Assembly (NCBI GenBank): GCA_019358855.1
Contig: JAHHII010000001.1
Coordinates: forward strand, 248,001-312,000
Direction: 5' to 3'
Source: Timaviella obliquedivisa GSE-PSE-MK23-08B
Lineage (GTDB): Bacteria; Cyanobacteriota; Cyanobacteriia; Elainellales; Elainellaceae
DNA: 64,000 bases
Shown here one piece after another: positions 33,624 to 43,270 of this stretch. The notes beneath the pieces are model-generated. The model saw nothing but the letters and a program-made list of their open reading frames with translations, was not told the origin of the DNA and made no database searches. Made by a program: the position numbers and the translations under genes. How positions within the stretch are numbered: the stretch's first letter is position 1; each line of letters opens with the position of its first letter.

Positions 33624-35567
33624 GTGTCATCCAATACTGCTGAACCTAACCGCGCTTCTCAGAAACCTCCTAGTAAGGCAAGGCTTACTAAGCCCCTTTC
33701 GCCTACGCGTGAGTACCTCCAAGGGGTCGCGCAGGTGACAGCCGGAACGCTGCTAGGGCTGACCATGCTGGCAAGCTCGATCGCGGCAGGAGGCTTGGTG
33801 GGCTTGGCGATTAGCTTTCGCAATTTGCCCGATGTGCGGGTGCTGCGGAACTATATTCCTTCAGAAACTAGCTACGTTTATGACATCAACGGCACCCTGT
33901 TGACCAGTATGCATGATGAAGCCAACCGAGAAGTGGTTGACCTTAACGATATTACGCCGAATTTAAAACGAGCCACATTGGCGATCGAAGATAGCTATTT
34001 TTTCTCTCATCAGGGCGTTAACCCAATGGGGATTGCACGAGCCAGTCTTGCCAACTATCAAACAGGGAGAACAGTCCAAGGTGGCTCGACAGTCACCATG
34101 CAGTTAGTCAAAAATCTGTTCTTAAACCCAGAGCAATCAATCAAGCGAAAGGTTGCTGAAGCTGTTTTGTCCCTGCGGTTAGAGCAAGTGTTTACGAAGG
34201 ATCAAATCCTGCAGATGTACCTCAATCAGGTGTATTGGGGACATAATACCTACGGTGCTCAGACTGCCGCCAGGAGCTACTTTAATAAGTCAGCAGCAGA
34301 CCTGACCTTGGGGGAATCGGCAATGATGGCAGGCATTATTGCTGCCCCCGAAACCTTTAGCCCTTTTGTCGATTATCAGTTGGCAAGGAAACGGCAGGCG
34401 ATCGTTTTAAACAGAATGCGAGAGCTAAATTGGATTACTGCTGCTGAGGAAAAAACCGCCCGTCTTCAAGAAATTAAGTTAGGACAAATTACCTCTTTCC
34501 GGCAAAGCCAGTCGCCCTACCTCACAGATGCCGTTGTCCAAGAACTGAAAAACCGCTTTGGCAAAGATGCCGTTATTAAAGGCGGAATGCGAATCCAGAC
34601 GACTGTTGATCTCAACTTTCAGCGCATGGCAGAAGAGAGCGTGCGAGAAAGCTTTTATCGCATTCAGTCCGGTGGCGTTTATGCCGACCAAATGGCACTG
34701 GCTGCCGTTGATCCCCGCACTCATTTTGTGAAGGCAATGGTTGGCGGCGTTGACTATAAGCAAAGCCAATACAACCGGGCGACCCAAGCCCAACGGCAGC
34801 CCGGTTCGGCGTTCAAGCCCTTTGTTTATTACACGGCTTTTGCTAGTGGTCGGTGGGCACCCGACTCTACCATTTCTGACTCGCCCGTCAGCTATCCCGA
34901 CGGCGACGCTTACTACAGTCCACGAAACTACGACGGTGGCTTTTCAGGGCCCATTTCAATTCGGACTGCCCTTGCCCTTTCTCGCAACGTTCCTGCCATA
35001 CGTTTAGGGCAAGATGTCGGTCTTAATCGTGTCATTGAAATATGTCGAACGCTAGGCATTAAGAGTCCAATGGAGCCTGTAATCTCTCTGCCTCTTGGCT
35101 CGGTCGATCTAACCCCGATGGAGATGGCTGCGGCGTATGCTACTTTTGCTAGTGGCGGCTGGCAGTCACCAACTACCACGATCGCCCAAGTCACCGACAG
35201 TAAGGGCAACCTCCTTCTCGACAATACACCTAAGCCCCAACTTGTCCTTGACCCGTGGGCAAGCGCTGCCCTAACTGAGACACTGGAAAGCGTTATCACA
35301 AATGGCACGGGTAGAGGCGCACAAATTGGTCGTCCTGCTGCAGGTAAAACTGGAACCACATCATCAGAGCGAGATATTTGGTTTACAGGCTATGTACCGC
35401 AGCTTTCAGTGGCGATTTGGGTAGGAAATGATAACTATGCCCCCATTGGACAAGGGGCAACAGGCGGCGTATTTATGGCTCCCGCTTGGAGAGACTTTAT
35501 GGTGAGAGCATTAGAAAATACGCCTGTCGAAGACTTTGCGCCTTCGTCGAACTTTACACGACCTTAA
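33624..35567 (+). CDS. Class A penicillin-binding protein (PBP1A-like)
   Basis: A 647-aa bifunctional peptidoglycan synthase. The start is GTG with AGGA 12 nt upstream. One membrane helix lies at about 45-70. The GT51 glycosyltransferase holds the catalytic Glu in IEDSYFFSHQGV (about 121), QGGSTVTMQLVKN, and RKVAEAVLSLRLEQ. The transpeptidase has SAFK (catalytic Ser about 395), SRN near LSRNVPAIRLG, and KTGT (about 575). All three catalytic motifs are intact. The 40-residue cytoplasmic tail is basic and proline-rich. Confidence 0.95.
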   Translation: MSSNTAEPNRASQKPPSKARLTKPLSPTREYLQGVAQVTAGTLLGLTMLASSIAAGGLVGLAISFRNLPDVRVLRNYIPSETSYVYDINGTLLTSMHDEANREVVDLNDITPNLKRATLAIEDSYFFSHQGVNPMGIARASLANYQTGRTVQGGSTVTMQLVKNLFLNPEQSIKRKVAEAVLSLRLEQVFTKDQILQMYLNQVYWGHNTYGAQTAARSYFNKSAADLTLGESAMMAGIIAAPETFSPFVDYQLARKRQAIVLNRMRELNWITAAEEKTARLQEIKLGQITSFRQSQSPYLTDAVVQELKNRFGKDAVIKGGMRIQTTVDLNFQRMAEESVRESFYRIQSGGVYADQMALAAVDPRTHFVKAMVGGVDYKQSQYNRATQAQRQPGSAFKPFVYYTAFASGRWAPDSTISDSPVSYPDGDAYYSPRNYDGGFSGPISIRTALALSRNVPAIRLGQDVGLNRVIEICRTLGIKSPMEPVISLPLGSVDLTPMEMAAAYATFASGGWQSPTTTIAQVTDSKGNLLLDNTPKPQLVLDPWASAALTETLESVITNGTGRGAQIGRPAAGKTGTTSSERDIWFTGYVPQLSVAIWVGNDNYAPIGQGATGGVFMAPAWRDFMVRALENTPVEDFAPSSNFTRP

Positions 35568-35587
35568 GCTTGATCAAAGCTACTGCA

Positions 35588-35911
35588 CTAGGTTTGGCGT
35601 TCTAGCTCGGCTTTCATTCGCTCTAGCGTATAGTTCATCTGGTCGAACATTTGCTGGGGCGTGATGCCGAATTGATTAAGCTGTGTTTTCATTTGCTCGA
35701 CGGTCATCTGTGCCATGAAATCTTCAGATAGCTCGAAGCGTTTCATGAAAATACGGTAACGATCCATCATCGCTTCCATTTGTTCGATGAACATCTTTTT
35801 CCCTTCGCGATCGAACTTGCCATAGTCAGAACCGAGTTGGGTAAGGGATTGATAATCCTCGAACAATTTTTTGGCTTCTTGTTGAACAATATCAGAATCA
35901 AAGAATCCCAT
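35588..35911 (-). CDS. DUF1825 family protein
   Basis: A 107-aa, highly helical acidic protein of a small family largely restricted to cyanobacteria. It begins MGFFDSDIVQQEAKKLFEDY; the frame is open 33 nt further upstream (MHLEKHQPQAA), but family members start at MGFF. The function is unknown. It converges on the PBP gene with 20 bp between the stops. Confidence 0.88.
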   Translation of the reverse strand: MGFFDSDIVQQEAKKLFEDYQSLTQLGSDYGKFDREGKKMFIEQMEAMMDRYRIFMKRFELSEDFMAQMTVEQMKTQLNQFGITPQQMFDQMNYTLERMKAELERQT

Positions 35912-36223
35912 TGCTGCCTGTGGTTGGTGTTTTTCTAGGTGCATGATTTATGGCTAGTAAACCATGAAATCTGAAACCTATTAGTTTTAATTTTAGTGCA
36001 GCTTTTGATTGGCTTAGAGGCGGTTTCCTCTACAAGAATGGAGTGGTCAAGAGGATAGCGATTACATTGATGTTGGTTGCTTCATTCATCTATGCTGCCT
36101 TCATAAAATATAGATGGAAGGCAATTCTACGGGGACACTATCACATTAGCTACAACTGATCGATCGCCTATAGATTGCTCGTTTGGCGATCGATCAGTTA
36201 ACAATTGCACTTTAACCCCATAG
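35912..36223. other. Intergenic region with a possible 38-aa membrane peptide
   Basis: No solid gene here. On the plus strand an open frame from GTG 36043 to TGA 36159 would encode a 38-aa peptide with one hydrophobic helix (IAITLMLVASFIYAAF) and a basic end (KYRWKAILR). The start lacks a good ribosome site, so it stays a possibility. The far end carries the inverted repeat at 36154-36199. Confidence 0.25.
36154..36199. repeat. 15-bp perfect inverted repeat built on GATCGATC
   Basis: AACTGATCGATCGCC (36154-36168) and GGCGATCGATCAGTT (36185-36199) are exact complements around a 16-nt loop. It lies 25 bp beyond the stop of the SLH gene on the minus strand. No T run follows on either strand, so a simple terminator is unlikely; a 3' stabilising hairpin or a protein site is possible. 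Confidence 0.7.
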
Positions 36224-37198
36224 TTAACGCGGATTAATAACATAAGCAGTCGCTGGATTATTAGCCAGCGGCGTTATTCTGCCTTTGGTTACTAGCGCCT
36301 GATGAACCCATGCCGCAACCTCTCCACGGGTCGCAGGTTGATTAGGGTTGAGCACTTTAGGATCTGGGTAATTAACTACAATGCCAGCTTGCGTTGCAGC
36401 TGCAATATCACCTACAACCTCCTGTGGAATCTGGTCAGCGTCTACATAGTACTCACTTACAGAAGGAGACTGTTTCGTAGGCTGCTGAGTTTGGGCAGGA
36501 GAATTTTCGACAGGCTGAGCGATCGCCTGGGATGAGTCAGGGGCGGGGCTGGCTTGTGCTGGACGATTGACAAGCGGTTGCATTAGCATAGTCATAGCTA
36601 TGGGATACATTAATGCTCTTCGTTTTGGCGCTTGAGGACGAGCAGCTTGATTACTGACTGGGCTAGGCATAGCTTGATCAGGGGAACTTAGGACAGCAGC
36701 AACGGGTTGAACATCCGGGGTCGAAGCTTGTAAATCTAAGTTTTGCGCTAGAGATGAGATTGCGCTGGCTTTTGTGACAGGCTGCTGAGGGCGAAAAGAA
36801 CCATCAGGATAACCTTGAACAAAGCCCATCTCGTATGCTTCTTCGATCGCCGGAGCCGCCCAATACCCTTCTGGAACGTCTTTATAAACGCTGCCATCAG
36901 CTAGTTGTTGTTCGTCTTCTCGGTCAAATGCATCTCGAATAATAGCAGCAAACTCGTCGCGACCCATGGGTTGGTTAGGGCGAAAAGTCCCATCGGGATA
37001 GCCTGAAACGATGTTTTGTTCGGCTAATGGTTGAATAAAGGGCTGTGCCCAGTAGCCTTGGGTATCTGAGAAGCGCAGGGTAGTGGGAGCAGCAACTGAA
37101 GTGGAAATAGGTAACGTCAAGGCTGCGATCGCGCCTACGGTGATGCTAGTAGTTGTTACCAATCCAAGAGTAATAGATCTTTGAGAAAGATAAATCAT
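36224..37198 (-). CDS. SLH-domain envelope protein
   Basis: A 324-aa exported protein. A signal segment (TTSITVGAIAALTLPISTSV) is followed by two clear S-layer homology repeats (FSDTQGYWAQPFIQPLAEQN with YPDGTFRPNQPMGRDEF; YKDVPEGYWAAPAIEEAYEM with YPDGSFRPQQPVTKA). A long linker rich in Pro, Gln and Ser leads to a third, C-terminal SLH-like repeat (VLNPNQPATRGEVAAWV). SLH domains bind cell-wall polymers. The gene is AT-rich in its leader and its own unit. Confidence 0.9.
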   Translation of the reverse strand: MIYLSQRSITLGLVTTTSITVGAIAALTLPISTSVAAPTTLRFSDTQGYWAQPFIQPLAEQNIVSGYPDGTFRPNQPMGRDEFAAIIRDAFDREDEQQLADGSVYKDVPEGYWAAPAIEEAYEMGFVQGYPDGSFRPQQPVTKASAISSLAQNLDLQASTPDVQPVAAVLSSPDQAMPSPVSNQAARPQAPKRRALMYPIAMTMLMQPLVNRPAQASPAPDSSQAIAQPVENSPAQTQQPTKQSPSVSEYYVDADQIPQEVVGDIAAATQAGIVVNYPDPKVLNPNQPATRGEVAAWVHQALVTKGRITPLANNPATAYVINPR

Positions 37199-37410
37199 AA
37201 TTTCTCCTGTAAGTTTGATGTAGATGATTTTAGAGTCAACTACGATTTCAAACTAGATTAATCGTTTTAAGCTCTCACTTTCCTCCATCACCTGACAGAG
37301 AAAAGAATCAGTAAAGATTTAAATAGAGCTAGTGGATTTCCGCGATCGAGGTGATCTCAACCTGAAATGTCATACTTCTGCTGCATTGACTAAATGAAAT
37401 CACCCATGGG

Positions 37411-37581
37411 TCACGTTTGTCCTGCATTGACTTGATCAAAACCTTGTTGGATACCAGCGATCGTTTCCAACTGATCGAGCAGTTGGCGCAACTTTACAGC
37501 ATCAAGTTTAGTTGGATCGAGAAAAGTCACAAAAACTTGAGTCGAGTTGCCCACATCTTGAGTTAACTTGGCGATCTGAAC
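37411..37581 (-). pseudogene. Short reading-frame remnant
   Basis: An open stretch of 56 codons on the minus strand reads QIAKLTQDVGNSTQVFVTFL, then DPTKLDAVKLRQLLDQLETI, ending in TGA. Composition looks like real protein, but there is no start codon at its head and a TAG closes the frame just upstream. It may be the tail of a decayed gene; I cannot name the family. The rest of 37198-37657 shows nothing beyond the short direct repeat CTGCATTGACT (37380 and 37421). Confidence 0.35.
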
Positions 37582-37656
37582 CTAACCATATTGATCGTTG
37601 TCAATGTAATTATTGTTCTAATTCTACTTAGTTCCCACCGTATGAGCTATCCTGTG

Positions 37657-38220
37657 CTATTCCGTTAACCAAGCAAAGAGTTGTCCTACTGTAAGTAAGA
37701 AGGATTCGGCAAATGGAGGGACGGGAATGCGATCGCCCATTCCCTCATATACTGCAACATGCTGATCTGAGAAATAAATAAACACCAGCTTTTCTTCAGG
37801 GTCAATTAGCCAGCTCATTTGAGTGCTATGGGCAAGGCAGTAAAGAATATTCCGAACCACCTTAGTTTGGCGCGGGTCAGGAGAGAGAATCTCAATTATC
37901 CAGTCAGGAGCGATCGCAAAAACATTAGCAAATTCGCCTTTTTTATCACACGGAATGCGCTCCCAGGTGAACACCGTCACATCAGGAACAACCGAGCGAT
38001 CGCCAAAGGTACAGCGCAATTCAGGATAGGCACGGGCAATTCGATTTGGTCTAAGCGCCAGGTTAATGGTTGGAACAATCTCACCTTGAACCGTGCTGTG
38101 TTTTCCTTGAGGCATAGGTTTTTGAATCATTCGAGCCTCAACAAATTCGCTAGCGGGTTTAGTTTCCGGTAGCTTCAAGAACTCTTTGAGGGTTAAAAAC
38201 TTTGCTGGGGTTTGAACCAT
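37657..38220 (-). CDS. Uma2-family (DUF820) putative endonuclease
   Basis: A 187-aa member of the Uma2/DUF820 family, a PD-(D/E)XK nuclease-like fold that occurs in many copies in filamentous cyanobacteria. Family marks are TLKEFLKLPETKPASEFVEA, VVPDVTVFTWERIP and PDWIIEILSPDPRQTKVVRN with the acidic catalytic residues. The start MVQTPAKFLT at 38220 is preferred to the first ATG at 38250. The biological role is not known. Confidence 0.9.
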   Translation of the reverse strand: MVQTPAKFLTLKEFLKLPETKPASEFVEARMIQKPMPQGKHSTVQGEIVPTINLALRPNRIARAYPELRCTFGDRSVVPDVTVFTWERIPCDKKGEFANVFAIAPDWIIEILSPDPRQTKVVRNILYCLAHSTQMSWLIDPEEKLVFIYFSDQHVAVYEGMGDRIPVPPFAESFLLTVGQLFAWLTE

Positions 38221-38368
38221 GATCTGGGTCAAGTGGAGTGATGCCAGCATTCTACGCTAACCCATAATGTTTACACTACCTGACGGGAAACGATCGCAAA
38301 CTACAAATTCCAGTAAGTTTCTGTAGCATCCTAGCGTTAGGATCGATAAGCTCTACCCGTCTGGATTT

Positions 38369-39622
38369 ATGGTCAAGAAACTGCCAATGGGGTTGCCCCC
38401 GCTCGATCGCCAAGTTTGGATTTTAATCATTGGTCGGTTACTTTCTAATATTGGGACGGGTTTTGTGCTTTTTTCTGCACCCGTTTTCTTTGTCAACCAA
38501 GTTGGGCTTTCTGCGGCGGCAGTAGGTTTAGGAATTGGCAGTGAGTCGATTACGGGGGTAATGAGTCGAATTCTGGGCGGCTCTTTGTCAGATTCGCCAC
38601 GATGGGGACGACGTAAAACGCTGATGATGGCAGTAGTGTTTTCGGCGATCGCGGATCTTGTACTAGCCACTAGCCACAATTTTCCCTCTTTTTTGGCTGG
38701 TAATTTGCTGTCGGGTATTGGCGTAGGGCTGTACTGGCCCTCTGCTGAGTCGATGGTGGCGGATTTGGCACCCTTGGAATATCGCAATGAAGCTTTTGCG
38801 TTGAATCGGTTAGCAGATAGCTTGGGGCTGAGTTTGGGTGTGGTGATTGGGGGCGCTTGGATTGCGGCAACGGGCGCTTATCGGGCGTTGTTTTGGGTGG
38901 ATGCAATTTCGTTTTTAGTATTTTTAGTTGTGGCGGCAGTGGCGCTGCGCGAGTCGCGTCCGGTGGTGGCGGGTGAGTTGCAGAAGCGAAGTTTATTCCA
39001 AGGGTGGGGCGAGGCTTTGGGCGATCGCACCCTCAGAATTTTTGTGTTGGTCAATATTTTGTTCACCACATATTTAGCATTAGTGAGCAGCACCTTACCG
39101 ATTTACTTTACTAATTTTGTGAGCAATGCCGAAACGGGTGAGTTTAGTTCTAAGGTCTTAAGTGCGCTGTTTGCAGGATATGTAGCGTTAGCCGCTTTTA
39201 CCCAACTGCCGATCGCTCGTTTCTTAAAGCGCTGGAGCCATCCCCAAGCCCTAACGATATCGGCGCTGCTATGGGCAGTTGGCTTCGGAGTCATGTGGCT
39301 GACTGGAACCGTTGCCCAAAATCAGATTGCTTGGGCGGCACTGGGACTGGGCGTAATGGCGATCGCCACAGTTTCCTATACGCCTGCTGCCTCGTCGATT
39401 GTCACCGGGTTAGCACCTGCGGCGCTGCGGGGCGTTTATTTATCGATCAATTCTTTGTGTTGGGCGGCGGGTTATTTCATTGGTCCGGCAGTGGGCGGCT
39501 GGGCAATGGATCACGATCGGGCGATCGCGGTGAGATTTTGGATCGTTGCAGCGTTAAGTGTGGCGATCGCAGTGACGATCGCCCAAGTTTTACACCATCG
39601 GTTCCGCAAAGCTAAAGCTTGA
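38369..39622 (+). CDS. Major facilitator superfamily transporter
   Basis: A 417-aa transporter with twelve hydrophobic helices. The MFS loop 2-3 motif is visible as GGSLSDSPRWGRRKTLMM (about residue 70-87), with helix 4 and 5 signatures NLLSGIGVGLYWPSAESM. The family most often exports drugs or metabolites; the substrate is unknown. It ends 3 bp before the end of the convergent ABC operon, without a visible terminator between. Confidence 0.88.
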   Translation: MVKKLPMGLPPLDRQVWILIIGRLLSNIGTGFVLFSAPVFFVNQVGLSAAAVGLGIGSESITGVMSRILGGSLSDSPRWGRRKTLMMAVVFSAIADLVLATSHNFPSFLAGNLLSGIGVGLYWPSAESMVADLAPLEYRNEAFALNRLADSLGLSLGVVIGGAWIAATGAYRALFWVDAISFLVFLVVAAVALRESRPVVAGELQKRSLFQGWGEALGDRTLRIFVLVNILFTTYLALVSSTLPIYFTNFVSNAETGEFSSKVLSALFAGYVALAAFTQLPIARFLKRWSHPQALTISALLWAVGFGVMWLTGTVAQNQIAWAALGLGVMAIATVSYTPAASSIVTGLAPAALRGVYLSINSLCWAAGYFIGPAVGGWAMDHDRAIAVRFWIVAALSVAIAVTIAQVLHHRFRKAKA

Positions 39623-39625
39623 ACG

Positions 39626-40348
39626 TTACAAGACTTTTTCTAAAAACTGACAAGCGCGATCGCTTTTAGGCGTTGAAAAGAATACCTCTGGCGTTGCATC
39701 TTCTGCCAAACGTCCTTCATCCAAAAACAAAATGCGATCGGCAACCTCCCGTGCAAAACCCATCTCGTGAGTGACGATCGCCATGGTCATTCCAGTGGTT
39801 GCCAGATGTTGCATGACTTCTAACACCTCCTTCACCATTTCTGGATCAAGGGCAGAAGTAGGTTCGTCAAACAGCATCACTTCCGGTTCCATTGCCAAGG
39901 CACGGGCGATCGCCACCCGCTGCTTTTGTCCACCCGACAACCGAGACGGGTAAACCTCTGCCTTCTCTGACAATCCTACCTTTGCCAGTAGATCTAGACC
40001 CAGTTCGTGCGCCGCTGCGTGGGATAACTTTTTCACTTTAATCGGCGCATAAGTAACGTTTTCTAACACAGTCATGTGAGGGAATAAATTAAAGTGCTGG
40101 AACACCATGCCCACGTTTTGCCGCACCCTCATAATATCGATTTTAGGATTGGTAATGTCTACATTGTCGATATACACTTTGCCCTTAGTCGGCACCTCTA
40201 ACAAATTCATACATCGCAATAGCGTTGATTTACCCGAACCCGAAGGTCCAATAATTGCTACCACTTGCCCCTTAGAAATCTCTGTAGAAATTTCCTTGAG
40301 CACATTTAACTTACCAAATGATTTACAGAGAAATTCAGTTCTAATCAC
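39626..40348 (-). CDS. Amino-acid ABC transporter ATP-binding protein (GlnQ/HisP-like)
   Basis: A 240-aa ATPase that powers a polar amino-acid importer. Walker A is GPSGSGKST (about 34-42), the signature [15 protein letters not shown], Walker [15 protein letters not shown], and the switch histidine in IVTHEMGFA. Its start overlaps the permease gene by 8 bp. It forms one unit with the permease at 40341 and binding protein at 41051, so a complete three-part transporter is present. Closest in type to glutamine/glutamate systems, but specificity is open. Confidence 0.94.
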   Translation of the reverse strand: MIRTEFLCKSFGKLNVLKEISTEISKGQVVAIIGPSGSGKSTLLRCMNLLEVPTKGKVYIDNVDITNPKIDIMRVRQNVGMVFQHFNLFPHMTVLENVTYAPIKVKKLSHAAAHELGLDLLAKVGLSEKAEVYPSRLSGGQKQRVAIARALAMEPEVMLFDEPTSALDPEMVKEVLEVMQHLATTGMTMAIVTHEMGFAREVADRILFLDEGRLAEDATPEVFFSTPKSDRACQFLEKVL

Positions 40349-41054
40349 TTTGTCGTAGCCTCACTTCTAACGTTTTGCCCACCCAAGCCAGCCCCATCAC
40401 CAAGATGTAGTAAATCACGCCGATGAATATTAACGGTTCAAAGTAAACGAATTTCTCGGCAGCTACTACTTGTCCACGGCGCATCAAGTCCAGTACGCCC
40501 ACCGTCGAAACCAGCGAAGAATCTTTCAGCAACGCAATACTTTCGTTGATGAGGGCTGGCATAATATTTTTGAACGCTTGCGGCAAAATCACATCTCCCA
40601 TCATCAGCTTATAGGGAACCCCTAACGATTTCGCCGCCTCGCTTTGCCCTTTATCAACCGCTAAAATTCCGCCCCGAATGGTTTCAGAGGTGTATGCCGC
40701 CGAGTTCAGGGCAAAGGTCGCCACCCCGGCTTCGAGGGCAGAAATGCTGTATCCCGTCAGTTGGGGTGTGGCGTAGTACACCAAAGCCAATTGCAGCAAT
40801 AGGGGCGTACCGCGAAACACCGAGGTATAAAAGTCGGCAAAGATTCGCAGCGGTCGCCATCCCGAAATCTTGAACAGCGACAGAATAGTGCCCCAAAGAA
40901 AGCCCAACAGGGCAGAGAGAAATGTGAACTGTAGAGTTTGCCCCATTCCTCCCAAAATGAAAGGAATAGAAGGAACAATCTTTGAAAAATCCAGGCTAAG
41001 TCCGCCAGGTGCGGTTTGGGCAATGATCCATACGATCGGGTGAATCATGCTCAA
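40341..41054 (-). CDS. Amino-acid ABC transporter permease (HisM/GlnP type)
   Basis: A 237-aa inner-membrane protein with about five helices. The EAA motif that docks to the ATPase is visible as [20 protein letters not shown], and [16 protein letters not shown] is the typical early permease segment. It overlaps the binding-protein gene by 4 bp and the ATPase gene by 8 bp. Only one permease gene is present, so it probably works as a homodimer. Confidence 0.93.
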   Translation of the reverse strand: MSMIHPIVWIIAQTAPGGLSLDFSKIVPSIPFILGGMGQTLQFTFLSALLGFLWGTILSLFKISGWRPLRIFADFYTSVFRGTPLLLQLALVYYATPQLTGYSISALEAGVATFALNSAAYTSETIRGGILAVDKGQSEAAKSLGVPYKLMMGDVILPQAFKNIMPALINESIALLKDSSLVSTVGVLDLMRRGQVVAAEKFVYFEPLIFIGVIYYILVMGLAWVGKTLEVRLRQSD

Positions 41055-41836
41055 CTTGCCTTTTGCAGGGCTGGACTATCTTCCCCAAACCATTTGTTCA
41101 CCAGTTCTTCCAACTTACCGCTGGACTTCATTTCTTGCAGCACAGGGTTAAACTGAGCCGGGAGCGGAGAGCCTTTGGGGAAAGCGATCGCCGAACCTGC
41201 GGCTTCTTCATTAGGCAGGACATTGAACTCTAAATCTGGATTAGCGGCAATATATCCTTTCGCTACCGTATCTTCAATAATTGCCGCCTCAATGCGACCC
41301 GCCTTAATCTCCTGCACCATCTCATTAATTTTGTTCAAGGGCTGCATGGTAATACCTGGCATTTTCTCAGCAATTCCCTGCTGAATAGAACCGAGTTGTA
41401 CACCCACTTTTTTACCTTTCAGGTTGTCCGCTGTCGCTAAGCCAGCGCCCTTTTTGGCAACGATCGTGTTCTTTGCCTCGTAGTAAATCTCGGAGAAATC
41501 GACGCTCTTTTTCCGTTCTTCTGTCGGAGTCATGCCCGCCATTACCAAGTCAGCCCGCTTGGCTTGCAGTGCAGGAATAAGACCATTGAAATCAATGTTG
41601 TTAATTTGCAACGTTTTTCCATTCTTTTCGGCAATATATTTGGCAATGTCAACATCAAACCCAATAATTTCTTCCTTGCCGCTAGAACTATCGATAAATT
41701 CATAGGGTGGATAATCGGCTGAAGTTGCCATGATAAGGGCGTTGCTGTTAGTGCTTGATGAATTGCAAGCGGTAACCACCGACAGGGTTAGCAACATGCT
41801 GAAAAGAGCAGTTAGTAAAAATTTGAAGCGTTTCAT
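41051..41836 (-). CDS. Amino-acid ABC transporter solute-binding lipoprotein
   Basis: A 261-aa ligand-binding lipoprotein. The start at 41836 (MKRFKFLLTALF) is supported by GGAG 6 nt upstream. The lipobox is SVVTAC with Cys at about 24; a Ser/Asn spacer follows. The domain opens with MATSADYPPYEFID and has GFDVDIAKYIAEK, LVMAGMTPTEERKKSVDFSE and VGVQLGSIQQGIAEK, typical of SBP_bac_3. The first gene of the transporter operon; no strict NtcA site was found upstream. Confidence 0.93.
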   Translation of the reverse strand: MKRFKFLLTALFSMLLTLSVVTACNSSSTNSNALIMATSADYPPYEFIDSSSGKEEIIGFDVDIAKYIAEKNGKTLQINNIDFNGLIPALQAKRADLVMAGMTPTEERKKSVDFSEIYYEAKNTIVAKKGAGLATADNLKGKKVGVQLGSIQQGIAEKMPGITMQPLNKINEMVQEIKAGRIEAAIIEDTVAKGYIAANPDLEFNVLPNEEAAGSAIAFPKGSPLPAQFNPVLQEMKSSGKLEELVNKWFGEDSPALQKAS

Positions 41837-42088
41837 ATGAGTCTCCAGGGAACAGTGTTTGGCTGTGAATACAGCAAGCACAGCCTTAATATCTACAAGA
41901 GTATTGAGATCAATCCTGTGTGTTTCGTTACTGTTTCACTTTACATTGTGCCAATTGCTGAAGCCTTAGTTTCTGTTGCTTTGAAAATATTCATTTGAAC
42001 TGCTTAAATAAACGGTGCAATCCTACGAACAGGGCGTATTGGCTCAGGAAATTTGAGGGCAGAATAAAGCAAAATTAAGGTACGGGGC

Positions 42089-42874
42089 ATGAACAGATTT
42101 TGTTGGCTGGCTGGAGCACTTTCTCCATTAATTGTTCTAGGGTTTGCACTGCCTGGCTGGGCAGATGTGGCGGTGCCGATGGACGATGTGTTGCCCAAGC
42201 TTCAAGAGACGACCCAAATCCCCATTCTGTTGCCCAGTCAAGTGCCGATGGATGAAGTGTTTTTAGATGTGGAAGCGGAGAGCGATCGCTATTACGTCGG
42301 TTTCGACTATCGCCCTGATTGTCGATCGTTAACGGCTTGCCACTTTGGTGAAATTATGGCGGAGCAAGGCAACTCAATGTCTGCTCCTGGTAACGCCGAG
42401 AAAATAATGTTAGCAGATGGTACGTCTGCTACGTTCTTTAGTACCTGTGGCGCGCACTGTACGGCGAGTGTGCAATGGCAATACGGTGGTGTAATGTATC
42501 GAGTCATGGTAAAGAATGGTGAGCGGGAGGGTACGATCGCCTTAGCAAATTCGGCAATACTTAGGGGCGATCGGCGTTCCTCTTCAAGTTCTGATGCTGG
42601 TTCTGTTGCTCGTTCTTCTTCAAGTTCTACAACTCGTGTTATGACTCCTCCCAGTAGCGGTATGGCGCGTCTTAAAACCCTTGACTCTGGTTCTGCCATC
42701 AATATTCGTGCAGAGGCAAGCACTACGGCTGAAATCCTTCATATGGGGTATTCTGGCGATCGGGTAGAGATTATTAGCCACGTTAACGGAGAGGGTGATT
42801 ATCGCTGGTATAATATTCGGTTTCCTCAATCGGGCGCAATAGGCTGGGTGCGGGGAGATTTTGTTGTGCCTTAA
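42089..42874 (+). CDS. Exported protein with C-terminal bacterial SH3 domain
   Basis: A 261-aa secreted protein. A signal peptide (CWLAGALSPLIVLGFALPG, cleavage after GWA) is followed by an unassigned domain with paired cysteines (CRSLTAC, CGAHC), a Ser-rich linker (about 165-195) and an SH3b domain (GSAINIRAEASTTAEILHMG to AIGWVRGDFVVP). SH3b domains bind peptidoglycan or other wall peptides. The gene stands alone. Confidence 0.85.
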   Translation: MNRFCWLAGALSPLIVLGFALPGWADVAVPMDDVLPKLQETTQIPILLPSQVPMDEVFLDVEAESDRYYVGFDYRPDCRSLTACHFGEIMAEQGNSMSAPGNAEKIMLADGTSATFFSTCGAHCTASVQWQYGGVMYRVMVKNGEREGTIALANSAILRGDRRSSSSSDAGSVARSSSSSTTRVMTPPSSGMARLKTLDSGSAINIRAEASTTAEILHMGYSGDRVEIISHVNGEGDYRWYNIRFPQSGAIGWVRGDFVVP

Positions 42875-42958
42875 TGATTTTAGGTTGCATTGAGAAGCTG
42901 GGCGTTTAAGATACTGTGCTGGGTCAAACCTGTGGTAAAGCGAGGCGGATGAGCGGCT

Positions 42959-43270
42959 TTAACTCTCCTCATCTGCCCAGGTGGCGATCGCTCTGAACAC
43001 TTCAGGAATGAAAAACTCTGGCTCTGGCACAAACTCCAGCGTTGTTTCTCGCAAACCTAAATAGCCCGATTCGCCGTAGGAAATCAGGACTCGTTGCAGG
43101 GCAAGCCACACCTCAGACTCGTACTCCCAATCGCGATCAAAAGGTGCGTGTCCGGCGATCGCCCGTAATGTCCAAAAGTAAGTGTTTCGCACCACAGAAC
43201 CCGTCTTTTTGTAAGGCGGCACATCATCCTTATGCAGAAATAAAACGTCGTTGTCAATTCTGGCTCTCAC
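42959..43270 (-). CDS. Hypothetical protein, partner of the gene at 43267
   Basis: A 103-aa acidic protein that I cannot assign. It has segments MRARIDNDVLFLHKDDVPPY, WTLRAIAGHAPFDRDWEYE and LISYGESGYLGLRETTLEFV, which look conserved. It overlaps the preceding coiled-coil gene by 4 bp, so the two are a coupled pair. There is no toxin or nuclease motif that I can see. Confidence 0.6.
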   Translation of the reverse strand: MRARIDNDVLFLHKDDVPPYKKTGSVVRNTYFWTLRAIAGHAPFDRDWEYESEVWLALQRVLISYGESGYLGLRETTLEFVPEPEFFIPEVFRAIATWADEES

